From the NCBI GenBank assembly GCA_035626815.1, contig DASPMY010000049.1:62001-126000 (forward strand): 64,000 bases of DNA, given 5' to 3'. Numbering within the stretch: position 1 is the first letter of the stretch; each line of letters starts with the position of its first letter. This DNA comes from Croceibacterium_A sp035626815 (GTDB lineage Bacteria > Pseudomonadota > Alphaproteobacteria > Sphingomonadales > Sphingomonadaceae). Positions 50,430 through 59,099 of this stretch are shown here, piece by piece. The notes beneath the pieces were generated by a model. The model saw nothing but the letters and a program-made list of their open reading frames with translations, did no database searches and was not told where the DNA came from. Made by a program: the position numbers and the translations under genes.

Positions 50430-52313
50430 ATGGGTTTCGCAGGCAAGGTCTGGCGGCTGCTGGTCGGCATCAAGGACGCGCTCGCGCTGCTGTTCCTGCT
50501 GCTGTTCTTCAGCACCCTGTTCATGATCCTCGGCAGCCGCGCCAGCCCCGGCGCGGTGCGCGAGGGCGCCTTGCTGCTCGAGCTCGACGGCACGGTGGTC
50601 GAGGAAGTCTCGCCGATCGATCCGCTCAACGCGCTGCTATCGTCGGCCATCCCGACCCAGGAATACGCCGCGCGCGATCTCGTCCGGGCGATCGACGCCG
50701 CGGCCGACGACGACCGCATCGAAGCGATCGCGCTCGACCTCTCGACCTTCCTCGGCGGCGGCCACGTGCACATGCAGGAGATCGGCGAGGCGCTCGACCG
50801 GTTCCGCGCGACGAAGAAGCCGGTGCTCGCCTACGCGGTCGCCTACAGCGACGATTCGATGATGCTGGCGGCGCACGCCAGCGAGGTGTGGGTCGACCCG
50901 ATGGGCGGCGCCGCGATAGCCGGGCCGGGCGGCGAGCGGCTGTACTACGCCGGACTGCTCGACCGCCTCAAGGTCACCGCGCACGTGTTCCGCGTCGGCA
51001 CCTACAAGAGCGCGGTCGAGCCCTACACGCTGAACGAGATGTCGCCCGAGGCGCGCGAGAACTACCGGCAGCTCTACGGGTCGCTGTGGCAGGAATGGCA
51101 GGCCAACGTCCGCCGCGCGCGGCCCCAGGCGAACATCCGCCGGGCGACCGCCGACATCTCCGGATGGCTCGAGGCGAGCGGGGGCGACCTCGCCAAGGCC
51201 GCGATCGCCGCCGGCCTCGCCGACCGCGCCGGCACCCGCGTGGAATGGGGCGAGCGCGTCGCCCAGATCGCCGGCGAGGACGATTGGGACGAGGCCCCGG
51301 GCGCGTTCGCGCACTCGGAGCTCGACGCGTGGCTCGAGGAGACCAAGCCCGACGAGCCGGGCAAGGCGATCGGGGTGATCACCATCGCCGGTGAGATCAG
51401 CGACGGCATGGCCGGCCCCGGCGAGGCGGGCGCCGAGCGGATCGGCGAGCTGCTCGACGACGCGCTCGAGGACGACCTCGCGGCGCTGGTCGTGCGGGTC
51501 GATTCCCCCGGCGGCACCGTCACCGGCTCGGAAGCGATCCGCCGCGCGATCCTGCGCCACAAGGCCAAGGGGGTGCCGGTGGTCGTGTCGATGGCCAACG
51601 TCGCGGCGAGCGGCGGCTACTGGGTCTCGACCCCGGCCGACCGCATCTTCGCCGAGCCCGAGACGATCACCGGCTCGATCGGCATCTTCGGCGTGCTGCC
51701 GACGTTCGAGAACGCGCTGGCCGACTGGGGCGTGACCACCGACGGGGTCAAGACCACGCCGCTGTCCGGCCAGCCGGACCTGTTCGCCGGGCTCACGCCG
51801 GAGACCGAGGCGGTGCTTCAGGCGACCGTCGAGTCCGGCTACGAGCGATTCCTCGCGCTGGTCGCGCAATCGCGGCGGATGACGCGCGAGCGGGCCGACG
51901 AGCTCGGCCAGGGCCGCGTGTGGGACGGCGGCTCGGCGCGCCAGCTCGGCCTCGTCGACCAGTTCGGCGGCCTCGACGCGGCGCTCGCCTTCGCCGCGCA
52001 GCAGGCCAAGCTGGGCGAGGGCAAGTGGCACGCCGAGTACCTCGGCGCCGACACCGACCGCTACGCCCCGCTGATCCGGCGGATCTGGGGCAGCGACGAC
52101 GGCGAGGCGCGCGGCGGCGACATGTTCGCCCTGTTCGCCCGCCGCGAGAGCGAGCTGACCGCGCGCATCGTGGCCGACCTCGACGGGCTGCTGCGCGTGC
52201 GCGGCGCGCAGGCGCGGTGCCTCGAATGCCCGGCGCCCGCGGCGCCGCGCCGAGCCGCCGCCGCGGACGGCGGATCGCCGCTGCAAATGCTCATCAGGCT
52301 GCTGCTCGACTGA
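50430..52313 (+). CDS. sppA: Signal peptide peptidase SppA, 67K type
   Basis: Membrane-bound serine protease that degrades cleaved signal peptides. 627 residues: one N-terminal membrane helix (15-34), then two tandem peptidase S49 domains. The catalytic lysine is Lys193 (RVGTYKSAVEP) in the first domain and the nucleophile Ser394 (VAASGGYW) in the second, as in E. coli SppA (Lys209/Ser409). RVDSPGGTVTGSE lies before the serine. The C-terminal 40 residues contain two cysteines (RCLEC), which is unusual. It is divergent from pyrB and followed by tRNA-Val. Confidence 0.94.
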   Translation: MGFAGKVWRLLVGIKDALALLFLLLFFSTLFMILGSRASPGAVREGALLLELDGTVVEEVSPIDPLNALLSSAIPTQEYAARDLVRAIDAAADDDRIEAIALDLSTFLGGGHVHMQEIGEALDRFRATKKPVLAYAVAYSDDSMMLAAHASEVWVDPMGGAAIAGPGGERLYYAGLLDRLKVTAHVFRVGTYKSAVEPYTLNEMSPEARENYRQLYGSLWQEWQANVRRARPQANIRRATADISGWLEASGGDLAKAAIAAGLADRAGTRVEWGERVAQIAGEDDWDEAPGAFAHSELDAWLEETKPDEPGKAIGVITIAGEISDGMAGPGEAGAERIGELLDDALEDDLAALVVRVDSPGGTVTGSEAIRRAILRHKAKGVPVVVSMANVAASGGYWVSTPADRIFAEPETITGSIGIFGVLPTFENALADWGVTTDGVKTTPLSGQPDLFAGLTPETEAVLQATVESGYERFLALVAQSRRMTRERADELGQGRVWDGGSARQLGLVDQFGGLDAALAFAAQQAKLGEGKWHAEYLGADTDRYAPLIRRIWGSDDGEARGGDMFALFARRESELTARIVADLDGLLRVRGAQARCLECPAPAAPRRAAAADGGSPLQMLIRLLLD

Positions 52314-52365
52314 CTTGCCAGCGGGCGACGCCCATGGCAAAGGCGCGCCCCTGCCGCCGCTCGGC

Positions 52366-52440
52366 GGGCGCGTAGCTCAGTGGTAGAGCACACCCTTCAC
52401 ACGGGTGGGGTCGCAGGTTCAATCCCTGCCGCGCCCACCA
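52366..52440 (+). tRNA. tRNA-Val(CAC)
   Basis: 75-base tRNA with encoded CCA. Acceptor GGGCGCG (52366-52372) pairs with CGCGCCC (52430-52436), discriminator A, then CCA. The D arm reads AGCTCAGTGGTAGAGC. The anticodon arm CACCC-TTCACAC-GGGTG places CAC at the anticodon, reading GUG valine. The T arm reads GCAGGTTCAATCCCTGC. A weak TTGCCA-N17-CAAAGG promoter candidate begins at 52315. Confidence 0.97.
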
Positions 52441-52456
52441 TTGCCGGCGTGGCGCG

Positions 52457-52481
52457 GACCGCTGCGCCCTCGCAGCGGGTC
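52457..52481. terminator. Hairpin downstream of tRNA-Val
   Basis: GACCGCTGCG (52457-52466) pairs with CGCAGCGGGTC (52471-52481) around a CCCT loop, with one bulged G. No T run follows, so it may be an RNA-processing or weak termination signal between the tRNA and the convergent porin gene. Confidence 0.4.
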
Positions 52482-52498
52482 GATGACGCGCCCGACGC

Positions 52499-53854
52499 TT
52501 AGAAGTCGACCTGGGCACGAAAGCCCAGCGTATCGGCCTGATAGCTCGGGTCGATTCCGGCGAGCACCGCGGCGTCGTCGATCCACAGGTGGCCGTAGTT
52601 CGCCAGGAAGCGGATGTATTCGGTCGGGATCCAGATGACCGACAGGCCGGCGGTCTGCTGCGTTCCGCCCACGATCGCGCCGTCCGTCAGGTCGAGATAG
52701 TCGTAGCGGGCATTGACCTGGATCGCGCCGATGCCGCCAGCGGTGATCGGACGGGCCGGGCGGATGCGATCGAAGGCGCCGTTGCGATAGGCGGTCCTGT
52801 CGCCGGGCGTCAGGAGCATGCCGACCTCGGCGTAGCCGCCGCGGAAGGTCGGGTCGGGCAGGCCGGGACGGTCAGCGCTCATCTGGTGGCCTTCCAGCGT
52901 CGCGTGGAACGGGCCATCGATGTAGGCCAGCTCAACACCGAAGTTGCGCTCGCCGACGGCGCTGAAGGCGCGGGTGTCGACCAGCCGCAGATCGGTCGTG
53001 TGGAGGAACGGCCGCGCCCGGTAGCGCACCGTCGCCGACGCGTCGTTGAGATCGCGGACGTGCGCCGAGCCGGCGATGTGCCATTGCCCGCGGCCCAGCT
53101 TCGGCGCGAACACCACGCGCCCGTCGAGGCTGAAGCTGTCGTTGCTGTCGGCGTTGAGGTCGGCCGCGTTGTCGGTGAAGACCCCAAGCTGAGCGATCAC
53201 CTTGTCGCCAACGTAAGTGCCGCTGAATCCGACCCGCCGCTCGAACCCGAACGCCGAGTTGAACGCGGCGCGCTCCATGAACGGCAGGAACACGTCGCTG
53301 GTGAGCTCGTCGAGGCCGCCGAAGGGCTTGTGCTGGCCCAGCGTGAGCGTCATCCCCTGCGACGCCTTGTAGGCCAGGTACACGTCGGTCAGCTCGACCG
53401 ATGAGCCGGCGATGTCGGCCTCCATGCGATAGGCGAACCCGCCCGGCATCGCGCCTTCGAAACCGATGTAGGCGCGGCGGAACTCCGTGGCGCTGCCGAG
53501 GCTCTGGCCGGCGATGCCGTCCGGCGCGTCGATCACCGCGGTGTCGACCTGGACCCTCCCGCGCGGCTTGAACGACCAGCCGCCTGCGCCGGTGATTTCG
53601 GGTGCGCCTTTCCAGGCGATGGCGGCGGCGGGAGCCGACGGCGGCGGTGGTGGCGGCGGCGGCGGCGGGGCGGCCGCCTCGCGAGCGTCCTCGCGCGCTT
53701 GCAGCTCGGCGACCTGCGCGGTCAGCCGCGCGATCTCGGCCTGCATCTCCGCCAGCTGCTCCTGCACCGCGTTGATGTCGATGGCCTGAGCGGAAGCCTC
53801 GACCGGTGCCGCCACGGCGCTGCCGGCGAGGAGAACGGCAAGAATCGAACGCAT
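52499..53854 (-). CDS. Phosphate-selective porin O/P family protein
   Basis: 451 residues. A signal peptide ends near EASAQA (residue ~23). A coiled-coil (27-55, VQEQLAEMQAEIARLTAQVA) is followed by a run of ten prolines (63-72) and then a 16-strand-type porin barrel (GRVQVDTAVIDAPDG, EFRRAYIGFEGAM, GFRAQVDF at the end). The N-terminal coiled-coil plus Pro run is typical of OprO/OprP-like porins that trimerise. It probably passes phosphate or polyphosphate. A Pho-box-like site lies 35 bases upstream. Confidence 0.88.
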   Translation of the reverse strand: MRSILAVLLAGSAVAAPVEASAQAIDINAVQEQLAEMQAEIARLTAQVAELQAREDAREAAAPPPPPPPPPPSAPAAAIAWKGAPEITGAGGWSFKPRGRVQVDTAVIDAPDGIAGQSLGSATEFRRAYIGFEGAMPGGFAYRMEADIAGSSVELTDVYLAYKASQGMTLTLGQHKPFGGLDELTSDVFLPFMERAAFNSAFGFERRVGFSGTYVGDKVIAQLGVFTDNAADLNADSNDSFSLDGRVVFAPKLGRGQWHIAGSAHVRDLNDASATVRYRARPFLHTTDLRLVDTRAFSAVGERNFGVELAYIDGPFHATLEGHQMSADRPGLPDPTFRGGYAEVGMLLTPGDRTAYRNGAFDRIRPARPITAGGIGAIQVNARYDYLDLTDGAIVGGTQQTAGLSVIWIPTEYIRFLANYGHLWIDDAAVLAGIDPSYQADTLGFRAQVDF

Positions 53855-53888
53855 GGTCAGCCTTCGGGCTCGGGTTGCTGACCGGCGT

Positions 53889-53906
53889 ATGGCACTCGTG
53901 TGACAG
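53889..53906 (-). promoter_or_regulatory. Candidate Pho box upstream of the phosphate-type porin
   Basis: On the minus strand CTGTCAC-N4-GTGCCAT, against the consensus CTGTCAT-N4-CTGTCAT: six and five of seven positions match. It lies 35 bases before the porin start. Confidence 0.35.
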
Positions 53907-53926
53907 GGGTGAGACCACCTGTGTCG

Positions 53927-53935
53927 TTATCCACA
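53927..53935 (+). promoter_or_regulatory. Perfect DnaA box
   Basis: TTATCCACA is identical to the strict DnaA consensus. It lies in the 126-base gap between the porin and sulfotransferase genes. A single box in a GC-rich genome may be chance or a DnaA-titration or regulatory site. Confidence 0.4.
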
Positions 53936-53980
53936 GCCGGAATTGCCGGACGCTGCGGGCATCGGTCAGCGGCTCGATCT

Positions 53981-55255
53981 CTAGCCCGCGGCGATCGCGC
54001 GGCCTTCGAGCGAGACGCCGTAGGCGTCGACGTAATCGCCGAGCTCGTCGAGCACCCGGCCAGGGCTGAGGCCGAACTGCTCGAGGCTGTAGCAATGCGG
54101 CCGGCGTTTGAGCGCGGCGGCGCGGCGCTGGTAGGCTTCCATCGCCGGCAGCGCAGGCGCGAGCTCCAGTCCGAGGAAGCGATAGACCCGCGCCATCGTC
54201 GCCCGCCAGTCGCGGTCCATGTCCTCGTAGTGCACGTCGATCTGGCGCTGCGCCGGGATGCTCCGGCGGGCGCGCCGCATGCGCTCGAGCTGGACGCGCG
54301 TCTTGCGCAGCCATTCCCGGCCGATGCGCGCGGGATCGGCGTGGTCCGAGTAGATGATCGTCTGGTTCCACGCGAGCGAGGCGGCGCTGCCGACCACCGC
54401 CAGCGGGTCGCGATGGGTGAATATCAGCCGCGCGTCGGGGAACATCTGCATCAGCACCGGCAGGTCGAACAGGTGCTGCGGCGTCTTGAGCACCCACGGC
54501 CGCAGCGACGAGGCCTGCTGCGACCACCCGATCAACTTGAGCAGCCGGACCATCTGCCGGTAGGCCGGCGCCGGGTCGTGCGCCTCGCACCAGCGGCCGT
54601 AGCTCGGCACCCACCACTGCGCGTCGTGCTTGGTGCTCCAGAAGCTGTTGACCAGCAGGCCCAGCTCCTCCTCGGCCTCCATCGGGCCGGTCGGGTGGAT
54701 GGTCAGCGTGCGCGGGTTGGCGAGGCGGGCGAGGCGGGCGATCCGCGCGGCGAGGGTCACGCGGAAGTCGGGCCCGCCGTGGATGAACTCGGGGCGCGGC
54801 ACCGGGCTGATCGTCTCGAAGCTGCGCATGTGGGTGAAGCGGCGGTCGGCCGCAAGCAGGCGGTGCATCCGGGTGGTCCCCGAGCGCATCGGACCGACGA
54901 CGATCACCGGGTGCGGCAGCGGGCGCGCGAGGATCTCGGGATGGCGCGCGAACCAGCGCTCGGCCCACGCCCGATCGGCGAGCACCTTGACGATCTGCTT
55001 CGCCGCCGTCCATTCGCCGGCGGCGTTGAGCCGGGCCTCGTCGTTGAGCGCCTCGAGCAGCACGCTGAGCGGGCGCTCGAACCACGGGTCTCCGAAGTCG
55101 TCGAGGCCGGTGATCTCGCGGGCGCGGGCGAGCAACGCCTCCTTCTCGAGCACCGGCCGGTCGGCGAGGCCGGACCGGCGGCCCAGTGCCATGGCGGTGT
55201 TGACGATGGCGATGAAGCGGGTGCGCCGCGGCGGGCTCGGGGTGCTGTCGGTCAA
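53981..55255 (-). CDS. Sulfotransferase family protein
   Basis: 424 residues of the sulfotransferase_3 type, using PAPS as donor. The 5'-phosphosulfate loop is VVGPMRSGTTRMHRLL, and the 3'-phosphate loop is FTHRDPLAVVGSAASL. Other family parts: EFIHGGPDFRVT, PWVLKTPQHLF and VHYEDMDRDW. The acceptor is unknown; in sphingomonads such genes often modify lipids or glycans, but nothing adjacent supports a choice. TTG 55255 is inferred as start, with GGGAT upstream; ATG 55260 is out of frame. The open frame reaching 56503 is serS shadow. Confidence 0.85.
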   Translation of the reverse strand: MTDSTPSPPRRTRFIAIVNTAMALGRRSGLADRPVLEKEALLARAREITGLDDFGDPWFERPLSVLLEALNDEARLNAAGEWTAAKQIVKVLADRAWAERWFARHPEILARPLPHPVIVVGPMRSGTTRMHRLLAADRRFTHMRSFETISPVPRPEFIHGGPDFRVTLAARIARLARLANPRTLTIHPTGPMEAEEELGLLVNSFWSTKHDAQWWVPSYGRWCEAHDPAPAYRQMVRLLKLIGWSQQASSLRPWVLKTPQHLFDLPVLMQMFPDARLIFTHRDPLAVVGSAASLAWNQTIIYSDHADPARIGREWLRKTRVQLERMRRARRSIPAQRQIDVHYEDMDRDWRATMARVYRFLGLELAPALPAMEAYQRRAAALKRRPHCYSLEQFGLSPGRVLDELGDYVDAYGVSLEGRAIAAG

Positions 55256-55366
55256 GTCATCTATCCCGCCGCAATGGCTTGCCGGAGTTGGGAAACTACC
55301 CCCGACGCGCGATCCGGTTCCGTGGCGCTGGACAATCGCGCGACGGTGCGGGCATAGCGCGCGGCC

Positions 55367-56647
55367 ATGCACGACTTGCGCGCCATCCGCGAGGACCCCA
55401 CGGGTTTCGACGCCGGCCTCGCCCGGCGCGGAGTGGAGAGCGTTGCCGCAACGATCCTCGGCCTCGACGAGCGCCGCCGCTCGGTCACCACGCGCGTCCA
55501 GGAAGCGCAGGCGCGCCGCAACGAGGCGTCGAAGGCGATCGGCGCGGCGATGGGCAGGGGCGATACCGCGACCGCCGAGGCCCTGAAGGCCGAAGTCGCG
55601 GCGCTCAAGGACGCGCTGCCCGCGCTCGAGGAGCAGGAGGGCGCGCTCGGCGCCGAGCTCGACGCGCTGATAGCGGCGCTGCCGAACGTTCCGGCCGACG
55701 ACGTGCCGGAGGGCGCCGACGAGAGCGGCAACCAGGAAATTGCGCGCTGGGGCGAGCAGCGAAACTTCGCGTTCGACCCCAAGGAACATGCCGACCTCGG
55801 CCCGCCGCTCGGGCTCGATTTCGAGACCGCCGCGGCGATGTCGGGCGCGCGCTTCGCGTTCCTGCGCGGGCCGATGGCGCGGCTGCACCGGGCGTTGGCG
55901 CAATTCATGCTCGACTTCCAGACCGGGCAGCGCGGCTACGTCGAGTGCAATCCCCCGCTGCTGGTGCGCGACGAGGCGGTGTTCGGCACCGGGCAGCTGC
56001 CCAAGTTCGCCGACGACCTGTTCCGCACCAACGACGGCCGCTGGCTGATCCCGACCGCCGAGGTCAGCCTGACCAACTCGGTGCGCGAGCAGATCCTCGA
56101 CGTTCTCGCGCAACCGATCCGGCTGACCGCGCTGACGCCGTGCTTCCGCTCGGAGGCGGGCGCGGCGGGCAAGGACACCCGCGGCTTCATCCGCCAGCAC
56201 CAGTTCGAGAAGGTCGAGCTGGTGACGGTGTGCCGTCCCGAGGACTGGCCCGCCGAGCACGAGCACATGGTCCGCTCGGCCGAGCTGGTGCTCGACGCGC
56301 TCGAGCTGCCCTATCGCCGCATGTTGCTGTGCGCCGGCGACATGGGCGCGACCGCCAGGAAGACCTTCGACCTCGAGGTGTGGCTGCCGGGCCAGGGCGC
56401 GTGGCGCGAGATCAGCTCGGTCTCGTGGTGCGGCGACTACCAGGCGCGGCGGATGAACGCGCGCTATCGCCCCGAAGGCCACAAGGGGACCGCGTTCGTC
56501 CACACGCTCAACGGCTCGGGCCTCGCGGTCGGGCGCACGCTGGTGGCGGTGCTCGAGAACTACCAGCAGGCGGACGGCTCGGTCGCGGCGCCGGCGGCGC
56601 TGGCGCCGTACATGGGCGGGATCGAACGGCTGGTCCCGACCGGCTGA
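55367..56647 (+). CDS. serS: Seryl-tRNA synthetase
   Basis: Class II aminoacyl-tRNA synthetase. 426 residues: an N-terminal coiled-coil arm (about 30-110, RRRSVTTRVQEAQARRNEAS) and the catalytic core with motif 2 (TPCFRSEAGAAGKDTRGFIR) and motif 3 (GSGLAVGRTLVAVLENYQ). It starts MHDLRAIREDPTGFDAGLAR. A repeat element follows, then surE. Identification is secure. Confidence 0.97.
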   Translation: MHDLRAIREDPTGFDAGLARRGVESVAATILGLDERRRSVTTRVQEAQARRNEASKAIGAAMGRGDTATAEALKAEVAALKDALPALEEQEGALGAELDALIAALPNVPADDVPEGADESGNQEIARWGEQRNFAFDPKEHADLGPPLGLDFETAAAMSGARFAFLRGPMARLHRALAQFMLDFQTGQRGYVECNPPLLVRDEAVFGTGQLPKFADDLFRTNDGRWLIPTAEVSLTNSVREQILDVLAQPIRLTALTPCFRSEAGAAGKDTRGFIRQHQFEKVELVTVCRPEDWPAEHEHMVRSAELVLDALELPYRRMLLCAGDMGATARKTFDLEVWLPGQGAWREISSVSWCGDYQARRMNARYRPEGHKGTAFVHTLNGSGLAVGRTLVAVLENYQQADGSVAAPAALAPYMGGIERLVPTG

Positions 56648-56679
56648 CAGAATGCTCCGTCTCCACTCCTTCCTTTCTC

Positions 56680-56768
56680 GTCATGCTGAGCTTGTTTCAG
56701 CATCCATCTTGCCGCCTGCACCGTCCGCGCGTGATGAGAAATGGACCCTGAAACAAGTTCAGGGTGAC
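56680..56768. repeat. Intergenic inverted repeat, GTTTCAGCATCC family
   Basis: Left arm 56680-56705 (GTCATGCTGAGCTTGTTTCA, then GCATCC) and right arm 56743-56768 (GGACCCTGAAACAAGTTCAG, then GGTGAC) pair almost fully. They enclose 37 bases. It lies between serS and surE on the same strand. The arm consensus TGAACTTGTTTCAGG is one I recall as widespread in sphingomonad genomes. Confidence 0.8.
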
Positions 56769-56784
56769 GGGCTTTGGTGAATTG

Positions 56785-57540
56785 ATGCGCATCCTGCTGA
56801 CCAACGACGACGGCATCCATGCGCCCGGCCTCACGGTGCTGGAGGAGATCGCCGGCGAGCTCAGCGACGACGTGTGGGTCTGCGCGCCGGCCGAGGAGCA
56901 GTCGGGCGCCGGGCATTCGCTGACGCTGCACATGCCGGTGCGGCTGGTCGAGCATGGCGAGCGGCGCTTCGCGGTCACCGGCACGCCGACCGACGCGGTC
57001 AACCTCGCGCTCAAGAAGCTGTTTGCCGACCGGCCGCCCGACCTCGTCATATCGGGCGTCAACGGCGGCGAGAACCTCGGCGACGACGTGACCTACTCGG
57101 GCACCATCTCGGCGGCGGTCGAGGCCGCGCTGGCGGGCATTCCCGCGGTGGCGATGAGCCAGGCGATGCGCGACGCCGGGCACGGCTTCGCGGCGGCGCG
57201 GTTCTGGGCCGGCAAGGTGCTCGCCCCGCTGCTCGACCTGCAGATGGCCCGGCGCACGCTGATCAACGTCAACTTCCCGGCGCTGCCGGCCGACCGGGTC
57301 AAGGGCATCCGCGTCGTGCGCCAAGGCTTCCACGACTATGCGCGCGGCTCGCTGGTCGAGGCGGTCGATCCGCGCGGGCGGCCGTACTTCTGGTTCGGGC
57401 TCGAGGACATCGAGCACACGCTCGACCACGGCACCGACCTCGAGGCGGTGGCGGAGGGCTACGTCGCGGTCACCCCGCTGCAGCTCGACCTGACGCACCA
57501 CGCCTCGCTCGGCGCGCTGGCGGGGCGCTACGCCGCGTGA
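56785..57540 (+). CDS. surE: 5'/3'-nucleotidase SurE
   Basis: 251-residue metal-dependent nucleotidase. It starts RILLTNDDGIHAPGL with the acid pair Asp8-Asp9, then AEEQSGAGHSLTL, VTGTPTDAVNLAL, SGVNGGENLGDDVTYSGTIS and a C-terminal VTPLQLDLTHH. It lies 17 bases after a repeat element. ATG 56785 gives the usual MRILLTNDDG start; the in-frame ATG 56764 would lie within the repeat. In many Proteobacteria surE neighbours pcm and an RpoS-linked gene; here it precedes a potassium channel by 13 bases. Confidence 0.95.
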   Translation: MRILLTNDDGIHAPGLTVLEEIAGELSDDVWVCAPAEEQSGAGHSLTLHMPVRLVEHGERRFAVTGTPTDAVNLALKKLFADRPPDLVISGVNGGENLGDDVTYSGTISAAVEAALAGIPAVAMSQAMRDAGHGFAAARFWAGKVLAPLLDLQMARRTLINVNFPALPADRVKGIRVVRQGFHDYARGSLVEAVDPRGRPYFWFGLEDIEHTLDHGTDLEAVAEGYVAVTPLQLDLTHHASLGALAGRYAA

Positions 57541-57553
57541 GGAGCCGCTAGCC

Positions 57554-58630
57554 ATGGCGGGCCCCACCCGCTGGCAGCGCCACGCGCAGGCGGTCCGGGC
57601 CCGCAGCTTCACCCCGCTGCGGCGCGCGTTGCGGGTTCCGGTGTGGGCCGACGCCGGGCTCCGGCTGATGGCGGCGCTGCTGCTGATCGCCATCGTCGTG
57701 GCGGTGCACTGGGCCGGCCGCGAGGGCCTCGCCGACCACCACGACGGCGACGTGAGCTTCCTCGACGTGGTCTATTTCACGATGATCTCGATCACGACCA
57801 CGGGGTATGGCGACATCACCCCGGTCAGCGACCAGGCCCGCCTCGTCGAATCGCTGATCGTCACCCCGGTTCGCGTGCTGGTGCTGCTCATCTTCATCGG
57901 CGCGGCCTATACGTTCGTGATCAAGCGCGGTTGGGAGAAATGGCGCATGGCCCGCATCCAGGAACAGCTCTCCGGACACATCGTCGTGCTCGGCTGCGGC
58001 ATCTCGGGCTTCGAGGCCGTCGCCGAGCTGATCGCGCGCGGCACCGACCCGCGCTGCATCGTGGTGATGGACACCGACCCCGAGCGGCTCGCCGCCGCCG
58101 AGGAGGTCGGCTGCAACGTGATCGAGGCCGACGCCACCCGCGACGAGCACCTGATGGCGGTGCGGATCGACCGCGCCAAGACCGTGCTCGTCTCGGCCGG
58201 GCGCGACGACAGCTCGATCCTGATCGTGCTGACGGTGCAGCACCTCGCCCCCAACGTGCCGATCAGCGTGGTCATCCGCGCCGCCGACAACGAGCTGCTG
58301 GCGCATCAGGCGGGGGCCGACAACGTCATCAACCCGGTGCGCTTCACCGGCCTGCTGCTCGCCGGCAGCGCGCAAGGGGCGCACATCGCCGACTACCTCG
58401 CCGACCTCGCCTCGGTCGGCGGCAAGGTCCAGCTGGTCGAGCGGGCGGTGCTGCCCGACGAGGTCGGCAGGTCGCTCGACGAGCTCGCCACCGGCGGCCG
58501 CGGCCTGCGGCTCTACCGCGACGGGCACCCGCGCGGCTTCTGGGAACCCGAGGCGAAGTCGCTCCAGGCGGGCGACATCGTCGTCGAGATCGCGCCGACC
58601 GACGCGACCGAGCACGACTCCGCGAGCTAG
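57554..58630 (+). CDS. Potassium channel with RCK (TrkA-N) domain
   Basis: 358 residues. Two transmembrane helices (about 38-54 and 98-122) flank a pore loop with the selectivity filter TTTGYGD at 81-87. A cytoplasmic RCK domain follows, with the nucleotide-binding GCGISG (147-152) and VMDTDPERLAAAEE, and a C-terminal TrkA-C-like part (~270-350). This is the MthK/Kch layout. It probably gates potassium flux in response to ligand. It shares a transcript with surE (13-base gap). Its stop overlaps the stop of the convergent DUF1761 gene at a CTAG. Confidence 0.93.
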   Translation: MAGPTRWQRHAQAVRARSFTPLRRALRVPVWADAGLRLMAALLLIAIVVAVHWAGREGLADHHDGDVSFLDVVYFTMISITTTGYGDITPVSDQARLVESLIVTPVRVLVLLIFIGAAYTFVIKRGWEKWRMARIQEQLSGHIVVLGCGISGFEAVAELIARGTDPRCIVVMDTDPERLAAAEEVGCNVIEADATRDEHLMAVRIDRAKTVLVSAGRDDSSILIVLTVQHLAPNVPISVVIRAADNELLAHQAGADNVINPVRFTGLLLAGSAQGAHIADYLADLASVGGKVQLVERAVLPDEVGRSLDELATGGRGLRLYRDGHPRGFWEPEAKSLQAGDIVVEIAPTDATEHDSAS

Positions 58631-59028
58631 TCGAGCAGCGCGAACACCCCGCCGAGCGCGGCCATGCCGGCGATGAAGTGGCCGGCATCGATCAGCCACA
58701 GCTTGAGCGGTTTGCGAAGGTACAGATAACTGATGCCAAGCGCCGGGGCCATGATCCCCGCCGCCAGCCCCACGGCGAGCATCATCTTCGAGCGGTCGTC
58801 CGGCTCGAGGTAGTCGAACATGTGGCCCACCGTCAGCGCGACCACCAGCTCGAGCAGCAGGCAGGTGCCGAAGATCAGCGGCATGTTGGCGCCGTCCTTC
58901 AGTTGCGCGTCGCTGAGGCCGGTCGCGCGCTGCCACGCCTTGCCGAACAGCACCGTGTACCAGACCGCCCCGACGGCGAAGAACGCCACCGCGCCGAGCA
59001 CGACGCCGAGCCAATTGATGCCTTCCAT
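58627..59028 (-). CDS. DUF1761 membrane protein
   Basis: 133 residues with four predicted transmembrane helices. It opens INWLGVVLGAVAFFAVGAVW with YTVLFGKAWQ, the DUF1761 pattern, and includes GHMFDYLEP and a C-terminal GHFIAGMAALGGVFALL. Function unknown. It is convergent with the potassium channel and divergent from rimO (71 bases between starts). Confidence 0.85.
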   Translation of the reverse strand: MEGINWLGVVLGAVAFFAVGAVWYTVLFGKAWQRATGLSDAQLKDGANMPLIFGTCLLLELVVALTVGHMFDYLEPDDRSKMMLAVGLAAGIMAPALGISYLYLRKPLKLWLIDAGHFIAGMAALGGVFALLD

Positions 59029-59099
59029 CTGTCCCTCCCTGCGCGTCCCCCGCGCCTCACTAGCGCATTCGCCGCTTTCGGTGTAGGGGCGCCGCCATC

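Noticed and set aside
53636..53670. GGC-repeat tract as an expandable microsatellite
   Set aside because: It encodes the ten-proline hinge of the porin on the minus strand, a normal feature of this family.
55256..56503. Extension of the sulfotransferase frame upstream
   Set aside because: It is antisense to serS; no sulfotransferase-like sequence occurs before 55255.
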